From the NCBI GenBank assembly GCA_017939025.1, contig JAGBAI010000122.1, positions 1 to 29,679 of the forward strand: a stretch of 29,679 nt of DNA. Reading direction: 5' to 3'. Shown in pieces: positions 14,227-21,687 of the stretch (positions are counted from its first letter, which is position 1; each line of letters begins with the position of its first letter). Both the position numbers and the translations under genes were made by a program. The DNA is from Oscillospiraceae bacterium. GTDB taxonomy: Bacteria; Bacillota_A; Clostridia; Oscillospirales; Oscillospiraceae. Under the pieces are notes generated by a model. It did not search any database. It was given only the letters and a program-made list of their open reading frames with translations, and was not told the DNA's origin.

Positions 14227-14255
14227 TTGCTTTTATTGGAAAGTGCTGATATAAT
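14227..14255 (+). promoter_or_regulatory. Promoter of the cysteine desulfidase gene
   Basis: TTGCTT (14227-14232) and a consensus TATAAT (14250-14255) are 17 bases apart, 38 bases before the start codon. Confidence 0.8.
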
Positions 14256-14293
14256 CGTGTATTATGGATAAATATGCGAAAAGGAGAACCACC

Positions 14294-15574
14294 ATGAAAA
14301 AAGGCGATTTTCTGTATCAGCAATATATCAACATTTTGAAAGAAGAACTGCGGCCTGCTATGGGCTGCACCGAGCCCATCGCCATGGCTTACGCCGCTGC
14401 CAAAGCCCGGCAGGTGTTGGGCGCAATTCCTGACAAAGTTCGGCTTTTCGTCAGCGGCAACATCATCAAAAATGTCAAGAGCGTGGTGGTACCCAACACC
14501 GGCGGACTCCACGGTATGGCAGCGGCCCTCTGTGCCGGTATCATTGCCGGCGATGCCGACAGGGAATTGCAGGTTATCAGCAATGTTTCCCGGGAAAAGC
14601 ATGCCGAGATCAAGGCATACATGGAAACGCTGGATCTGGATATCCAGCCAGCCTATTCCGAGTTGGTATTCGACATCGATGTGATCGTTTATGCAGGAAA
14701 CGACTGCGTTCGCCTGCGTATTGCCAACCACCACACCAACATTGTCCTCATCGAGAAGAACGGTGAAATTCTGCTGGAAAAGCCCGTCACCGAATCTTCC
14801 GAAGACCACCTGACGGACAAGTCCTGTCTGACCATTGAAAAGATCGTAGAATTCGCCGATTGTCTGGATGTGGAAGACGTCCGGGGCTATGTGGACCAGC
14901 AGATCCGCTGTAATCTGGAAATTGCGGAAGAAGGCTTGTGCGGTGACTGGGGTGCCAATATCGGCACCGTGCTGCTGCGCCGACAGGGTACCAGTGTGGT
15001 GAAGAAAGCCAGCGCCTATGCAGCCGCCGGTTCCGATGCCCGGATGAGTGGTTGTGAAAAGGCCGTTATGATCGTCTCCGGCAGCGGCAACCAGGGCATC
15101 ACTGCCAGCGTCCCTGTTGCCATCTACGCCCGGGAAACCGGTGCTACGGAAGAACAGCTGCTGAAAGCCGTAGCCCTCAGCGACCTGGTGACCATTCACC
15201 AGAAAGCTGGCATCGGCAGACTTTCCGCCTACTGCGGTGCCATCAGTGCCGGCTGCGGTGCCGGTGCAGGCATTGCCTACCTGAACGGCGGCGATGCCCA
15301 CGCCATTGCCCACACGGTGGTCAACGCCATTGCCATTCTCTCCGGCACCATCTGCGACGGTGCCAAGCCCTCCTGCGCGGCAAAAATCGCCGCTGCGGTA
15401 GATGCCGGCATTCTGGGCTATCATATGTATCTGGAGGGCCAGCAGTTCTACGGCGGCGACGGCATCGTCACCAAAGGCGTGGACAACACCGTATATAACA
15501 TTGGCAAGCTGGCCCGGGAAGGTATGCGCCAGACCGACCGCACCATCCTGGAGATCATGCTCAGCAACGACTGA
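14294..15574 (+). CDS. cyuA: L-cysteine desulfidase (CyuA/CdsB, UPF0597 family)
   Basis: This 426-residue enzyme breaks L-cysteine into pyruvate, ammonia and sulfide using a [4Fe-4S] cluster. The motif ELRPAMGCTEPIAMAYAA places Cys25 exactly where the archaeal CdsB ligand lies. Cys314, Cys354 and Cys361 match its other ligands (282, 322, 329) with one constant offset of 32, so the cluster site looks complete. Gly-rich SGNIIKNVKSVVVPNTGG and VSGSGNQGI are family hallmarks. The start at 14294 follows AAGGAG; an earlier in-frame ATG at 14264 lacks a site and lies close to the -10 box. It has its own promoter. The ATC-hydrolase-like gene upstream and amino-acid efflux genes downstream suggest cysteine detoxification or use as carbon and sulfide source. 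Serine as an alternative substrate is possible. Confidence 0.9.
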   Translation: MKKGDFLYQQYINILKEELRPAMGCTEPIAMAYAAAKARQVLGAIPDKVRLFVSGNIIKNVKSVVVPNTGGLHGMAAALCAGIIAGDADRELQVISNVSREKHAEIKAYMETLDLDIQPAYSELVFDIDVIVYAGNDCVRLRIANHHTNIVLIEKNGEILLEKPVTESSEDHLTDKSCLTIEKIVEFADCLDVEDVRGYVDQQIRCNLEIAEEGLCGDWGANIGTVLLRRQGTSVVKKASAYAAAGSDARMSGCEKAVMIVSGSGNQGITASVPVAIYARETGATEEQLLKAVALSDLVTIHQKAGIGRLSAYCGAISAGCGAGAGIAYLNGGDAHAIAHTVVNAIAILSGTICDGAKPSCAAKIAAAVDAGILGYHMYLEGQQFYGGDGIVTKGVDNTVYNIGKLAREGMRQTDRTILEIMLSND

Positions 15575-15587
15575 GTCAGGCACATCA

Positions 15588-15671
15588 TATCGTAGGGGGC
15601 GATGCCCACATCTCCCCTTAACTATGTTTGCCTGCGGCAAAGGGCCGATGTGGGCATCGGCCCCTACGATA
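15588..15671. repeat. MITE-like palindromic element C, copy 1
   Basis: TATCGTAGGGGGCGATGCCC at the left end is matched by its near reverse complement GGGCATCGGCCCCTACGATA at the right end. The centre is TTAACTATGTTTGCC. The same arms recur at 24098-24177. It lies between the cysteine desulfidase and azlC genes and could also act as a terminator. Confidence 0.8.
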
Positions 15672-15709
15672 GCAGTTTTATTTTATTAAGAGAGAAGATG
15701 TAAGAATTT

Positions 15710-16420
15710 ATGAATTGGAACGAATACCGCACCGGTGTCAGCCGGGGACTGCCTGTGGGAATGGGCTATTTCTCCGTCAGCTTCGGCTTTGGTGCCATGG
15801 CAGTCAGTCAGGGTGTTAACGCCTGGAACGCTACCTTGATCTCCATGACCAACCTCACCAGTGCCGGACAGTTTGCGGGACTCACCGTCATCGTGGCAGC
15901 CGCCACCCTGCTGGAAATGATCCTGACCCAGCTGATCATCAACAGCCGCTACGCCCTGATGAGTCTGGCCCTTTCTCAGCGGATGGGACAGCGGATTGGC
16001 GTTCTGCCCCGGCTGGTCATTGCTTTTTTCAACACCGATGAGATTTTTGCTTTGGCCATGGCACGAATCGAGCCGCTGACGGTGCCCTTCATGCTGGGCC
16101 TGGGTACCCTGCCCATCATTGGCTGGACATTGGGCACCTTAAGCGGCGCTCTGGCAGGATCCATCTTGCCTCCTTCCATTCAGGCCGCCCTGGGCGTCAT
16201 GCTCTACGGCATGTTCATCGCCATCGTGGTACCTCCTGCAAAGGAGGAGAAGGCAATTCTCATTGCCGTGATTTTGGCGCTGATTTTCAGCAGCTGTTTC
16301 AGCTGGATTCCCCTGCTGCAGCAGGTTTCTGCCGGCATTGCCATCGTCATCTGCACCGTAGCAGCCGCCGCCATCTGCGCAGCGCTGTTCCCCATTCAAG
16401 ACGAGGAGGCAGCTGCATGA
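15710..16420 (+). CDS. azlC: AzlC family branched-chain amino acid exporter, large subunit
   Basis: This 236-residue integral membrane protein has about six to seven helices and the AzlC signature near the N-terminus (GVSRGLPVGMGYFSVSFGFG), followed by FAGLTVIVAAATLLEMILTQ. With the small partner AzlD it exports branched-chain amino acids and analogues through the cytoplasmic membrane. The stop overlaps the azlD start by four bases (ATGA), which implies translational coupling. The ribosome site before 15710 is only moderate (GAGAGAAG, somewhat far). Its location after cysteine desulfidase allows export of another amino acid, but the family assignment is to branched-chain substrates. The gene is full length. 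Confidence 0.9.
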   Translation: MNWNEYRTGVSRGLPVGMGYFSVSFGFGAMAVSQGVNAWNATLISMTNLTSAGQFAGLTVIVAAATLLEMILTQLIINSRYALMSLALSQRMGQRIGVLPRLVIAFFNTDEIFALAMARIEPLTVPFMLGLGTLPIIGWTLGTLSGALAGSILPPSIQAALGVMLYGMFIAIVVPPAKEEKAILIAVILALIFSSCFSWIPLLQQVSAGIAIVICTVAAAAICAALFPIQDEEAAA

Positions 16421-16725
16421 GTATTTACGTTTACATTTTCACCATGGCACTGACCACCTACCTGATCCGTGTCCTGCCCCTGACCATTTTCCGCAAGCCC
16501 ATTCAGAGCCGCTTCCTGCGCTCTTTCCTGCACTATGTTCCCTACGCCTGCCTTACCGCCATGACCTTCCCGGCAATTTTAAGCAGCACCGCCTCCATCC
16601 TCAGCGGTGCGGCAGCCCTGATCGTGGGAATCCTGCTGGCCTATAAAGGCAAGAGCCTCATCGTGGTCTCTGTCAGCTGCAGCGCTGCGGTGCTCCTGAC
16701 CGAATGGCTGATGCAGCTTCTGTAA
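16417..16725 (+). CDS. azlD: AzlD family branched-chain amino acid exporter, small subunit
   Basis: This 102-residue membrane protein has three to four helices and the AzlD motif TYLIRVLPLTIF, followed by LRSFLHYVPYACLTAMTFPA. It is the obligate small partner of AzlC. Its start codon overlaps the azlC stop (ATGA) and it is the last gene of the pair. A terminator hairpin follows at 16765. Confidence 0.9.
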   Translation: MSIYVYIFTMALTTYLIRVLPLTIFRKPIQSRFLRSFLHYVPYACLTAMTFPAILSSTASILSGAAALIVGILLAYKGKSLIVVSVSCSAAVLLTEWLMQLL

Positions 16726-16764
16726 TACTCCATTTTAAGCTTTCAATTGTTAAATTAGTATGTA

Positions 16765-16800
16765 GTTCCCCGGTTTTGCTTGACTTACCGGGGAACTTTT
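16765..16800 (+). terminator. Terminator of azlCD, overlapping the mntP promoter
   Basis: GTTCCCCGGT pairs with ACCGGGGAAC and is followed by TTTTG. Its loop and right arm contain the -35 box and spacer of the next promoter. Confidence 0.75.
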
Positions 16801-16808
16801 GTTATACT
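16780..16808 (+). promoter_or_regulatory. Promoter of the mntP operon
   Basis: TTGACT (16780-16785) and TATACT (16803-16808) are 17 bases apart. It starts transcription just before the manganese riboswitch. Confidence 0.8.
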
Positions 16809-16810
16809 TC

Positions 16811-16921
16811 TCTCCAGAAGAGGGAGTAGTCGGCGCATATTCTGCGGGTCTGAATCGACATCCTGGGGTTAACCCCGGTTCAGACTGAAATGACGAGACT
16901 TTTGCGCACCGGCTCAGTCTC
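16811..16921 (+). ncRNA. yybP-ykoY manganese riboswitch
   Basis: The two conserved metal-site loops are recognisable: AGAGGGAGTAGTC (16819-16831) and AATGACGAGACTTTTG (16889-16904). Between them, GTCTGAA and TTCAGAC form the long helix capped by GGGGTTAACCCC. This class binds Mn2+ and turns on Mn efflux genes, and mntP follows directly. Past the aptamer, GAGACT (16895-16900) can pair with AGTCTC (16916-16921). This competes with a second hairpin (AGTC with GACT, ACCGGC with GCCGGT, 16908-16945), giving a visible switching platform. Confidence 0.85.
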
Positions 16922-16979
16922 TTCGTTTTGGACTTCTGTGCCGGTCGGACTGCTGATCATGGTATGGAGGTTCTTTTTT

Positions 16980-17558
16980 ATGGGTATTGGAGAGCTGCTG
17001 CTTCTGGCAGTAGGTGTCAGCATGGATGCCTTTGCGGTGTCTATCTGTAAGGGGCTGGCAATGAGACAAGCCACTCCGGCTGCCTGCGCTACCTGCGGTG
17101 TCTGGTTTGGCGGCTTCCAGGCGCTGATGCCGACCATCGGCTTCTTCCTGGGCACGCTGTTTGCTGAGGCCATTCAGGCTGTTGACCATTGGGTTGCTTT
17201 CATTCTGCTGGGCATCATCGGCATCAACATGCTGAAGGAAGCCTTTGAAAAAGAGGATTGCGGCTGCTGCGACGAGCACAACGCCGACCTGTCGGTAAAA
17301 ACCATGTTTGTTATGGCCGTGGCTACCTCCATCGACGCTCTGGCCGTGGGTATTTCTCTGGCTATGGCAGGCAATGTCAACATCTGGCTGGCTGCCACCT
17401 TTATCGGTATCTGCACCTTCTCCTTCTCTGCTGCCGGTGTCAAGATCGGTAACGTCTTCGGCAGCCGGTTTGAAAAGAAGGCACAGGTTGCCGGTGGTGT
17501 GATTCTGATCATTTTGGGCACCAACATTCTGCTGGAGCATCTGGGGGTCATCGCATGA
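16980..17558 (+). CDS. mntP: Manganese efflux pump MntP
   Basis: This 192-residue, six-helix inner-membrane protein of the MntP (YebN) family exports excess Mn2+. The family repeats are visible twice, once per half: GVSMDAFAVSICKG and ATSIDALAVGISLA, each with the helix Asp needed for metal transport. The linker FEKEDCGCCDEHNADL carries a Cys/His-rich metal-like patch. The start at 16980 follows TGGAGG; upstream in-frame codons overlap the riboswitch and are rejected. Control by a yybP-ykoY riboswitch is the classic arrangement. Its stop overlaps the start of the next gene by four bases. Confidence 0.95.
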   Translation: MGIGELLLLAVGVSMDAFAVSICKGLAMRQATPAACATCGVWFGGFQALMPTIGFFLGTLFAEAIQAVDHWVAFILLGIIGINMLKEAFEKEDCGCCDEHNADLSVKTMFVMAVATSIDALAVGISLAMAGNVNIWLAATFIGICTFSFSAAGVKIGNVFGSRFEKKAQVAGGVILIILGTNILLEHLGVIA

Positions 17559-18001
17559 TTAGAACGGACAAGCGGCTGCGGATCTGTACCGCTCTGCTGA
17601 TCTGCAATCTGGCCTTTATTTGGGGCAACTCCCTGCTACCCGGAGAAATCTCCGGTGCCATCAGCGATTTTGTTAAAGAACTCATCGCCATGTTCCTTCC
17701 GGCTGGGCCCGACCAGGCTCCCGGCGGCGGACTTCTGCGTAAAATCGCCCACTTCACGGAATTTACAGCCCTGGGTGCGCTCCTGGGCTGGCTCTTTGGT
17801 ATGCTGAACAGGGGAAAGCTGCTGCCCTTCGGCTGCGGCGTTTTGGCTGCGTCCATCGATGAAACCATCCAGCGTTTTGTTCCCGACCGGGGCCCCAGCA
17901 TCAAGGATGTGTGTATCGACAGCTGCGGTGTTCTCACGGGCATCGTTTTGCTCTACCTGGGGCATACTTATCTCAAAAGAAAACATTTGGAGGACAAGTA
18001 A
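17555..18001 (+). CDS. VanZ-like family membrane protein
   Basis: This 148-residue protein has an N-terminal helix (ALLICNLAFIWGNSLLPG), the VanZ-family core KIAHFTEFTALGALLGWL, the conserved SIDETIQRFVPDRGPSIKDV segment, and a last helix. The DETIQ and FVPDRGPSIKDV portion is the hallmark of VanZ/PrsW-type small membrane proteins, whose activity is mostly unknown beyond teicoplanin resistance of VanZ itself. Its ATGA overlap with mntP indicates co-translation, so it is riboswitch-controlled too, although nothing ties it functionally to manganese. The next gene begins immediately after its stop. Confidence 0.88.
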   Translation: MIRTDKRLRICTALLICNLAFIWGNSLLPGEISGAISDFVKELIAMFLPAGPDQAPGGGLLRKIAHFTEFTALGALLGWLFGMLNRGKLLPFGCGVLAASIDETIQRFVPDRGPSIKDVCIDSCGVLTGIVLLYLGHTYLKRKHLEDK

Positions 18002-18574
18002 ATGAAGAAACTGTTATCTGCCCTTCTGGCACTGACTATGGTTCTGTCTCTCACCGCCTGCGGCGGCAGCAAGGCAGAGGAAACCACCGCTCCCGCCGTG
18101 GAAGCTCCCACTTCTGCACTGGAGGTTCTGGAAAATATTTGGGCCAAGTATGGCGACGAGGAAAAATTTGCCGTCATCGGCGGCGACATGGCAAACCCTG
18201 TCAGCGATGGCCCCGGCAGCTACGATCTGGCTGACGAGAACATCAGCTACACCCTGCTGATCCCCGCTGACCAGCTGAGCAATGTCACCGAGGCCGCATC
18301 TATGATCCACATGATGAATGCCAACACCTTCACCTGCGGCGTGTTCCGTCTGGCTGACGGTGTGAGCGCAGCCGACTTCGGCGCTGCCATGAAGGATGCG
18401 GTAATGAACAACCAGTGGATGTGCGGTTTCCCGGAGACTCTGGTGATTGAAAATATCGCTGACGCCTATGTACTGGTAGCCTTCGGCCTGAACGATGCCA
18501 TCAATCCCTTCCTGACCCATCTGGCTGAGGCCTACCCCGCTGCTTCCCAGCTGGTAAAGGAATCCATCGCGTAA
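18002..18574 (+). CDS. Small lipoprotein of unknown function (DUF4358-like)
   Basis: This 190-residue predicted lipoprotein has the signal MKKLLSALLALTMVLSLTAC and a short Thr/Pro-rich tether. The mature part has the alternating pattern seen in DUF4358-type lipoproteins of Clostridia (ANTFTCGVFRLADGVSAADF, then ENIADAYVLVAFGLND); that assignment is tentative. It starts directly after the VanZ-like stop codon, with GGAGGAC just before, and ends at a strong terminator, making it the third gene of the mntP unit. A role in the envelope is all that can be said. Confidence 0.8.
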   Translation: MKKLLSALLALTMVLSLTACGGSKAEETTAPAVEAPTSALEVLENIWAKYGDEEKFAVIGGDMANPVSDGPGSYDLADENISYTLLIPADQLSNVTEAASMIHMMNANTFTCGVFRLADGVSAADFGAAMKDAVMNNQWMCGFPETLVIENIADAYVLVAFGLNDAINPFLTHLAEAYPAASQLVKESIA

Positions 18575-18581
18575 AAAAGCC

Positions 18582-18615
18582 AACCGGCAGCGGTCAAATG
18601 CCGCTGCCGGTTTTT
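18582..18615 (+). terminator. Intrinsic terminator of the mntP operon
   Basis: AACCGGCAGCGG pairs with CCGCTGCCGGTT around TCAAATG, ending in TTTTT. Confidence 0.9.
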
Positions 18616-18643
18616 ATATTCGTTCCGCATCGGAGGTCATGCC

Positions 18644-20020
18644 ATGGTATTTTCCAGCATCCCATTTTTATATTACTTTCTGCCTGCGGTTATGGCCCTC
18701 TATTTTCTGGTACCGGGCAGATTCAAAAATGCAGTACTTCTGGCATTCAGTCTGATTTTTTACGGCTGGGGAGAACCGAAGCTGCTGTTTTTGATGGTCT
18801 TTACCATCACACTGTTTTACATCTGCGGCCTCGCCATTGAAAAATCGAAAAAGAAAAAGTTCTGGCTGCTTCTTTCTGTGTTAGTCAGCCTTTCTCTGCT
18901 GGGACTGTTCAAGTATGCAGACTTTTTTATTTCCAGTTTCAATGGGGTAACGGGACTCTCCCTCCCCCTGCTGCGGCTGGCCCTGCCGGTGGGCATCAGC
19001 TTTTACACCTTCCAGTGTTTAAGCTACACCATCGACGTCTACCGGGGCACTGTCCCGGCGCAGAAAAGCCTCGTTTCCTTCGGTGCCTACGTCTCCCTGT
19101 TCCCCCAGCTCATTGCCGGCCCTATTGTCCGCTACAGCGATATCGCCCGGCAGCTGGAATGCCGGGAGCACAGCTGGGAGAATATCTCCTGCGGCCTGCG
19201 GCGTTTTCTGGCAGGCTTGGGAAAAAAGGTGCTTCTGGCTGATAATTTTGCCCTACTTTTAAAGCTGTTCCGGGAAAGCGGGGAACCTTCCGTCCTGTTT
19301 TACTGGATGTACGCCATTGGCTTTACCCTGAACATCTACTTTGATTTTTCCGGCTATTCTGATATGGCCATCGGCCTTGGACGGATTTTCGGGTTTCATT
19401 TTCTGGAGAATTTCCATTATCCGTATCTGTCCAAAAGCGTCACCGAATTCTGGCGGCGCTGGCACATTTCCCTTGGCAGCTGGTTCCGGGACTATGTGTA
19501 CATTCCTCTGGGCGGCAGCCGTGTCTCAAAAGGAAAATGGGTGCGCAATATCCTCGTTGTCTGGATGCTCACCGGAGCCTGGCATGGTGCGGCATGGAAT
19601 TTTGTCCTCTGGGGTCTGCTTTATGCCGTCTTTCTTCTGGCAGAAAAATTCCTCCCCGGGCTGCAAAAGCTCCCCGGGCTTCTGCGCTGGGGATACACGA
19701 TGCTGATCGTGGTGCTGGGCTTCGTGCTGTTCAATGCCGAAACTGTTTCCCAGGCAGGACAGGATCTGCTGGCGCTGTTTGGCTTGTCTGGGCTGCCTCT
19801 GGTCAGCGCCGAGGGCATTTATTATCTGAGAAGCTATGCCCCGTTGTTCCTTCTGGGCATTCTGGGTTGCACGCCCCTGCCAAAACGGGCTGCTGAAAAG
19901 CTGGCCCAGACCAAAGCCGCACCTGCACTGGAATTGCTGCTGACGGTTGTGCTGCTTCTGATCTGCACCGCCTATCTGGTGGACGGATCCTTCAGCCCCT
20001 TCCTGTATTTCCGTTTCTAA
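18644..20020 (+). CDS. MBOAT family O-acyltransferase (AlgI/DltB-like)
   Basis: This 458-residue polytopic membrane enzyme moves acyl groups, usually acetyl, across the membrane onto an extracellular polymer. Family landmarks are all present: VGISFYTFQCLSYTIDVYRG, FPQLIAGPIVRY, EFWRRWHISLGSWFRDYVY, IPLGGSR, and the catalytic His314 in GAWHGAAWNFVLWG. The start at 18644 follows GGAGG. The next gene, 11 bases downstream, encodes a DHHW-type protein, the usual partner that completes transfer outside the membrane. The target (exopolysaccharide, teichoic acid or peptidoglycan) cannot be told. No promoter is evident between this gene and the mntP terminator. Confidence 0.92.
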   Translation: MVFSSIPFLYYFLPAVMALYFLVPGRFKNAVLLAFSLIFYGWGEPKLLFLMVFTITLFYICGLAIEKSKKKKFWLLLSVLVSLSLLGLFKYADFFISSFNGVTGLSLPLLRLALPVGISFYTFQCLSYTIDVYRGTVPAQKSLVSFGAYVSLFPQLIAGPIVRYSDIARQLECREHSWENISCGLRRFLAGLGKKVLLADNFALLLKLFRESGEPSVLFYWMYAIGFTLNIYFDFSGYSDMAIGLGRIFGFHFLENFHYPYLSKSVTEFWRRWHISLGSWFRDYVYIPLGGSRVSKGKWVRNILVVWMLTGAWHGAAWNFVLWGLLYAVFLLAEKFLPGLQKLPGLLRWGYTMLIVVLGFVLFNAETVSQAGQDLLALFGLSGLPLVSAEGIYYLRSYAPLFLLGILGCTPLPKRAAEKLAQTKAAPALELLLTVVLLLICTAYLVDGSFSPFLYFRF

Positions 20021-20031
20021 GGAGGCACGAT

Positions 20032-21111
20032 ATGAAAAAAACAAACGCCATCGTGCTTCTGCTGCTGTGGGGAGTGCTGACCCTTTCCGTCTGGCTGCTT
20101 CCGGATCGGGCAATTTCCGATTCTGAGCGCCGTCCTCTGGCCCAAAAGCCTGTGTTTTCCGCCGAAAGCTTACTCAGCGGAAAATTCATGTCTGATTTTG
20201 AAGCCTACACGCTGGATCAATTCCCTCTGCGGGATACCTTCCGCACTGTCAAAGCTTTGTTCCACCAATTCGCACTGGGCCAGAAGGACAACAACGGCAT
20301 CTATCTCACAGGGGGTTATGCAGTGAAGCAGGAATATCCTCTGGACGAAGGCTCCATTGACCATGCCATTTCCCGGTTCACGGCCCTGTATGAAAAATAC
20401 CTGACGGATTCGGATATTTATATGGCCATTGTCCCCGACAAGAATTTCTATTTTGCGGAAACTGCCGGACAGATTCGGATGGATTATGACCGTCTGTTCT
20501 CCCGGTTCCGGGAAGAACTGCCCTGGGCAGAAATGATCGATCTGACGGCAATATTGTCTCAGGACAGCTACTACCGCACCGATACTCACTGGCGGCAGGA
20601 AGCACTGGATGATGCCGCCCGGGCAATTTGTGGGGCAATGGGCATTTCTCCCATGGAGGATTTGCAGCAAACAGTTCTGGAACAGCCCTTCTACGGTGTC
20701 TATTACGGTCAGGCTGCCCTGCCTATGGAACCGGATACCCTGTTCCTTCTGGAAAATGAACTGCTGGAAAACTGCACCGTTCAGGATTACGAAACCGGAA
20801 AAACCGGCCCGGTTTATGACCTGGATAAGCTTTCCGGGAAGGATCCTTACGAGGTTTATCTCTCCGGCCCCAAATCTCTGCTGACTATCCACAATCCAGC
20901 AGGACAGGCCGGGAAAGAACTGCTGATCTTCCGGGATTCCTTCGGTTCTTCCATCGCGCCGCTGCTGGTTGCCGATTATGAAACCGTCACTTTAATCGAC
21001 ATCCGCTACATCCAGATGGATGTACTGGAACGGTTTATCGATTTTCAGGGCCAGGACGTACTGCTTCTGTACAGCACGCTGGTGCTGAATAACAGCGAGA
21101 CCATCAAATAA
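20032..21111 (+). CDS. DHHW family protein, AlgX/AlgJ-like acylation partner
   Basis: This 359-residue protein has one N-terminal membrane anchor (NAIVLLLLWGVLTLSVWLL) and an extracytoplasmic SGNH-like domain. The DHHW motif appears as TDTHW (Asp184, His186) and the nucleophile block as FRDSFGSS (Ser303). The sequence around FPLRDTFRTVK and MAIVPDKNFYF is also typical. Such proteins act with the upstream MBOAT enzyme to acetylate a secreted polysaccharide. The ribosome site GGAGGCACG precedes the start, and the two genes are 11 bases apart, forming one unit. All catalytic positions look intact. Confidence 0.88.
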   Translation: MKKTNAIVLLLLWGVLTLSVWLLPDRAISDSERRPLAQKPVFSAESLLSGKFMSDFEAYTLDQFPLRDTFRTVKALFHQFALGQKDNNGIYLTGGYAVKQEYPLDEGSIDHAISRFTALYEKYLTDSDIYMAIVPDKNFYFAETAGQIRMDYDRLFSRFREELPWAEMIDLTAILSQDSYYRTDTHWRQEALDDAARAICGAMGISPMEDLQQTVLEQPFYGVYYGQAALPMEPDTLFLLENELLENCTVQDYETGKTGPVYDLDKLSGKDPYEVYLSGPKSLLTIHNPAGQAGKELLIFRDSFGSSIAPLLVADYETVTLIDIRYIQMDVLERFIDFQGQDVLLLYSTLVLNNSETIK

Positions 21112-21116
21112 GCAGA

Positions 21117-21149
21117 TTGCCCCCAGCTGCCTTTTACAGCTGGGGGCAA
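21117..21149. terminator. Hairpin between convergent acylation and GerMN genes
   Basis: A perfect 13-bp stem, TTGCCCCCAGCTG with CAGCTGGGGGCAA, lies between two convergent genes. There is no good T-tract on either strand, so it is only a probable terminator. Confidence 0.6.
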
Positions 21150-21177
21150 ATAGTCAAAAACCTCACTTGGTTACATT

Positions 21178-21666
21178 CTACGGTTCCACAGAAAAGAAGG
21201 GCATGGCAAAATCATAAACCGTATGCCCACTTTCCAGAATCTGACCGTCCACGGTAAAATACACCGTTTCAGCCTGGAAAGCATCCAGAAATGTATTGAC
21301 AACGCTGCCCACGATCATCAGCTCTCCGCTTGTGCCCATGGCGCATACCACATCCGCAAAAGCCTGGTTGAAATCCAGCGTGATCAAACCGTTGTCCATC
21401 CGGAACCCGTTGACCGTAACCGCAGCGGGTAAAACTTCCCGGTTTTTCAGTTCGCGCAATACCGTTTCCGCAGAAATAACCGCTGTGCAGGCAGTTTCCA
21501 CAACAAAACCGTCGGCATTGTCATTGGGAAGATAAACCCGATACGTCTGTAATTGCGAAACCGATTCCACAGTTTCGTCCTCCTTTGGGTGATCATCCGC
21601 TTTGCCGCAAGCTGCAAGGCCAAGCATCGCGGCAGCAATCAACAATCCACACAGAAATTTCTTCAT
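21178..21666 (-). CDS. GerMN-domain lipoprotein
   Basis: This 162-residue predicted lipoprotein has the signal MKKFLCGLLIAAAMLGLAAC and the GerMN fold: AETVLRELKN, then a hydrophobic VNGFRMDNGLITLDFNQAF, GELMIVGSVVNTFLDAF and VYFTVDGQILES. GerMN domains occur in the spore-germination protein GerM and in many surface lipoproteins, where they probably bind wall or protein partners. It lies 21 bases downstream of the XRE-type regulator gene and is probably co-transcribed with it. AAAGGA precedes the start. A sporulation role is possible but not shown. Confidence 0.85.
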   Translation of the reverse strand: MKKFLCGLLIAAAMLGLAACGKADDHPKEDETVESVSQLQTYRVYLPNDNADGFVVETACTAVISAETVLRELKNREVLPAAVTVNGFRMDNGLITLDFNQAFADVVCAMGTSGELMIVGSVVNTFLDAFQAETVYFTVDGQILESGHTVYDFAMPFFSVEP

Positions 21667-21687
21667 AACAAAATATCCTTTACAAAG

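Noticed and set aside
14180..15640. A 486-codon minus-strand open frame opposite the cysteine desulfidase gene
   Set aside because: The plus-strand gene has all four cluster cysteines; the antisense frame has no recognisable motif.
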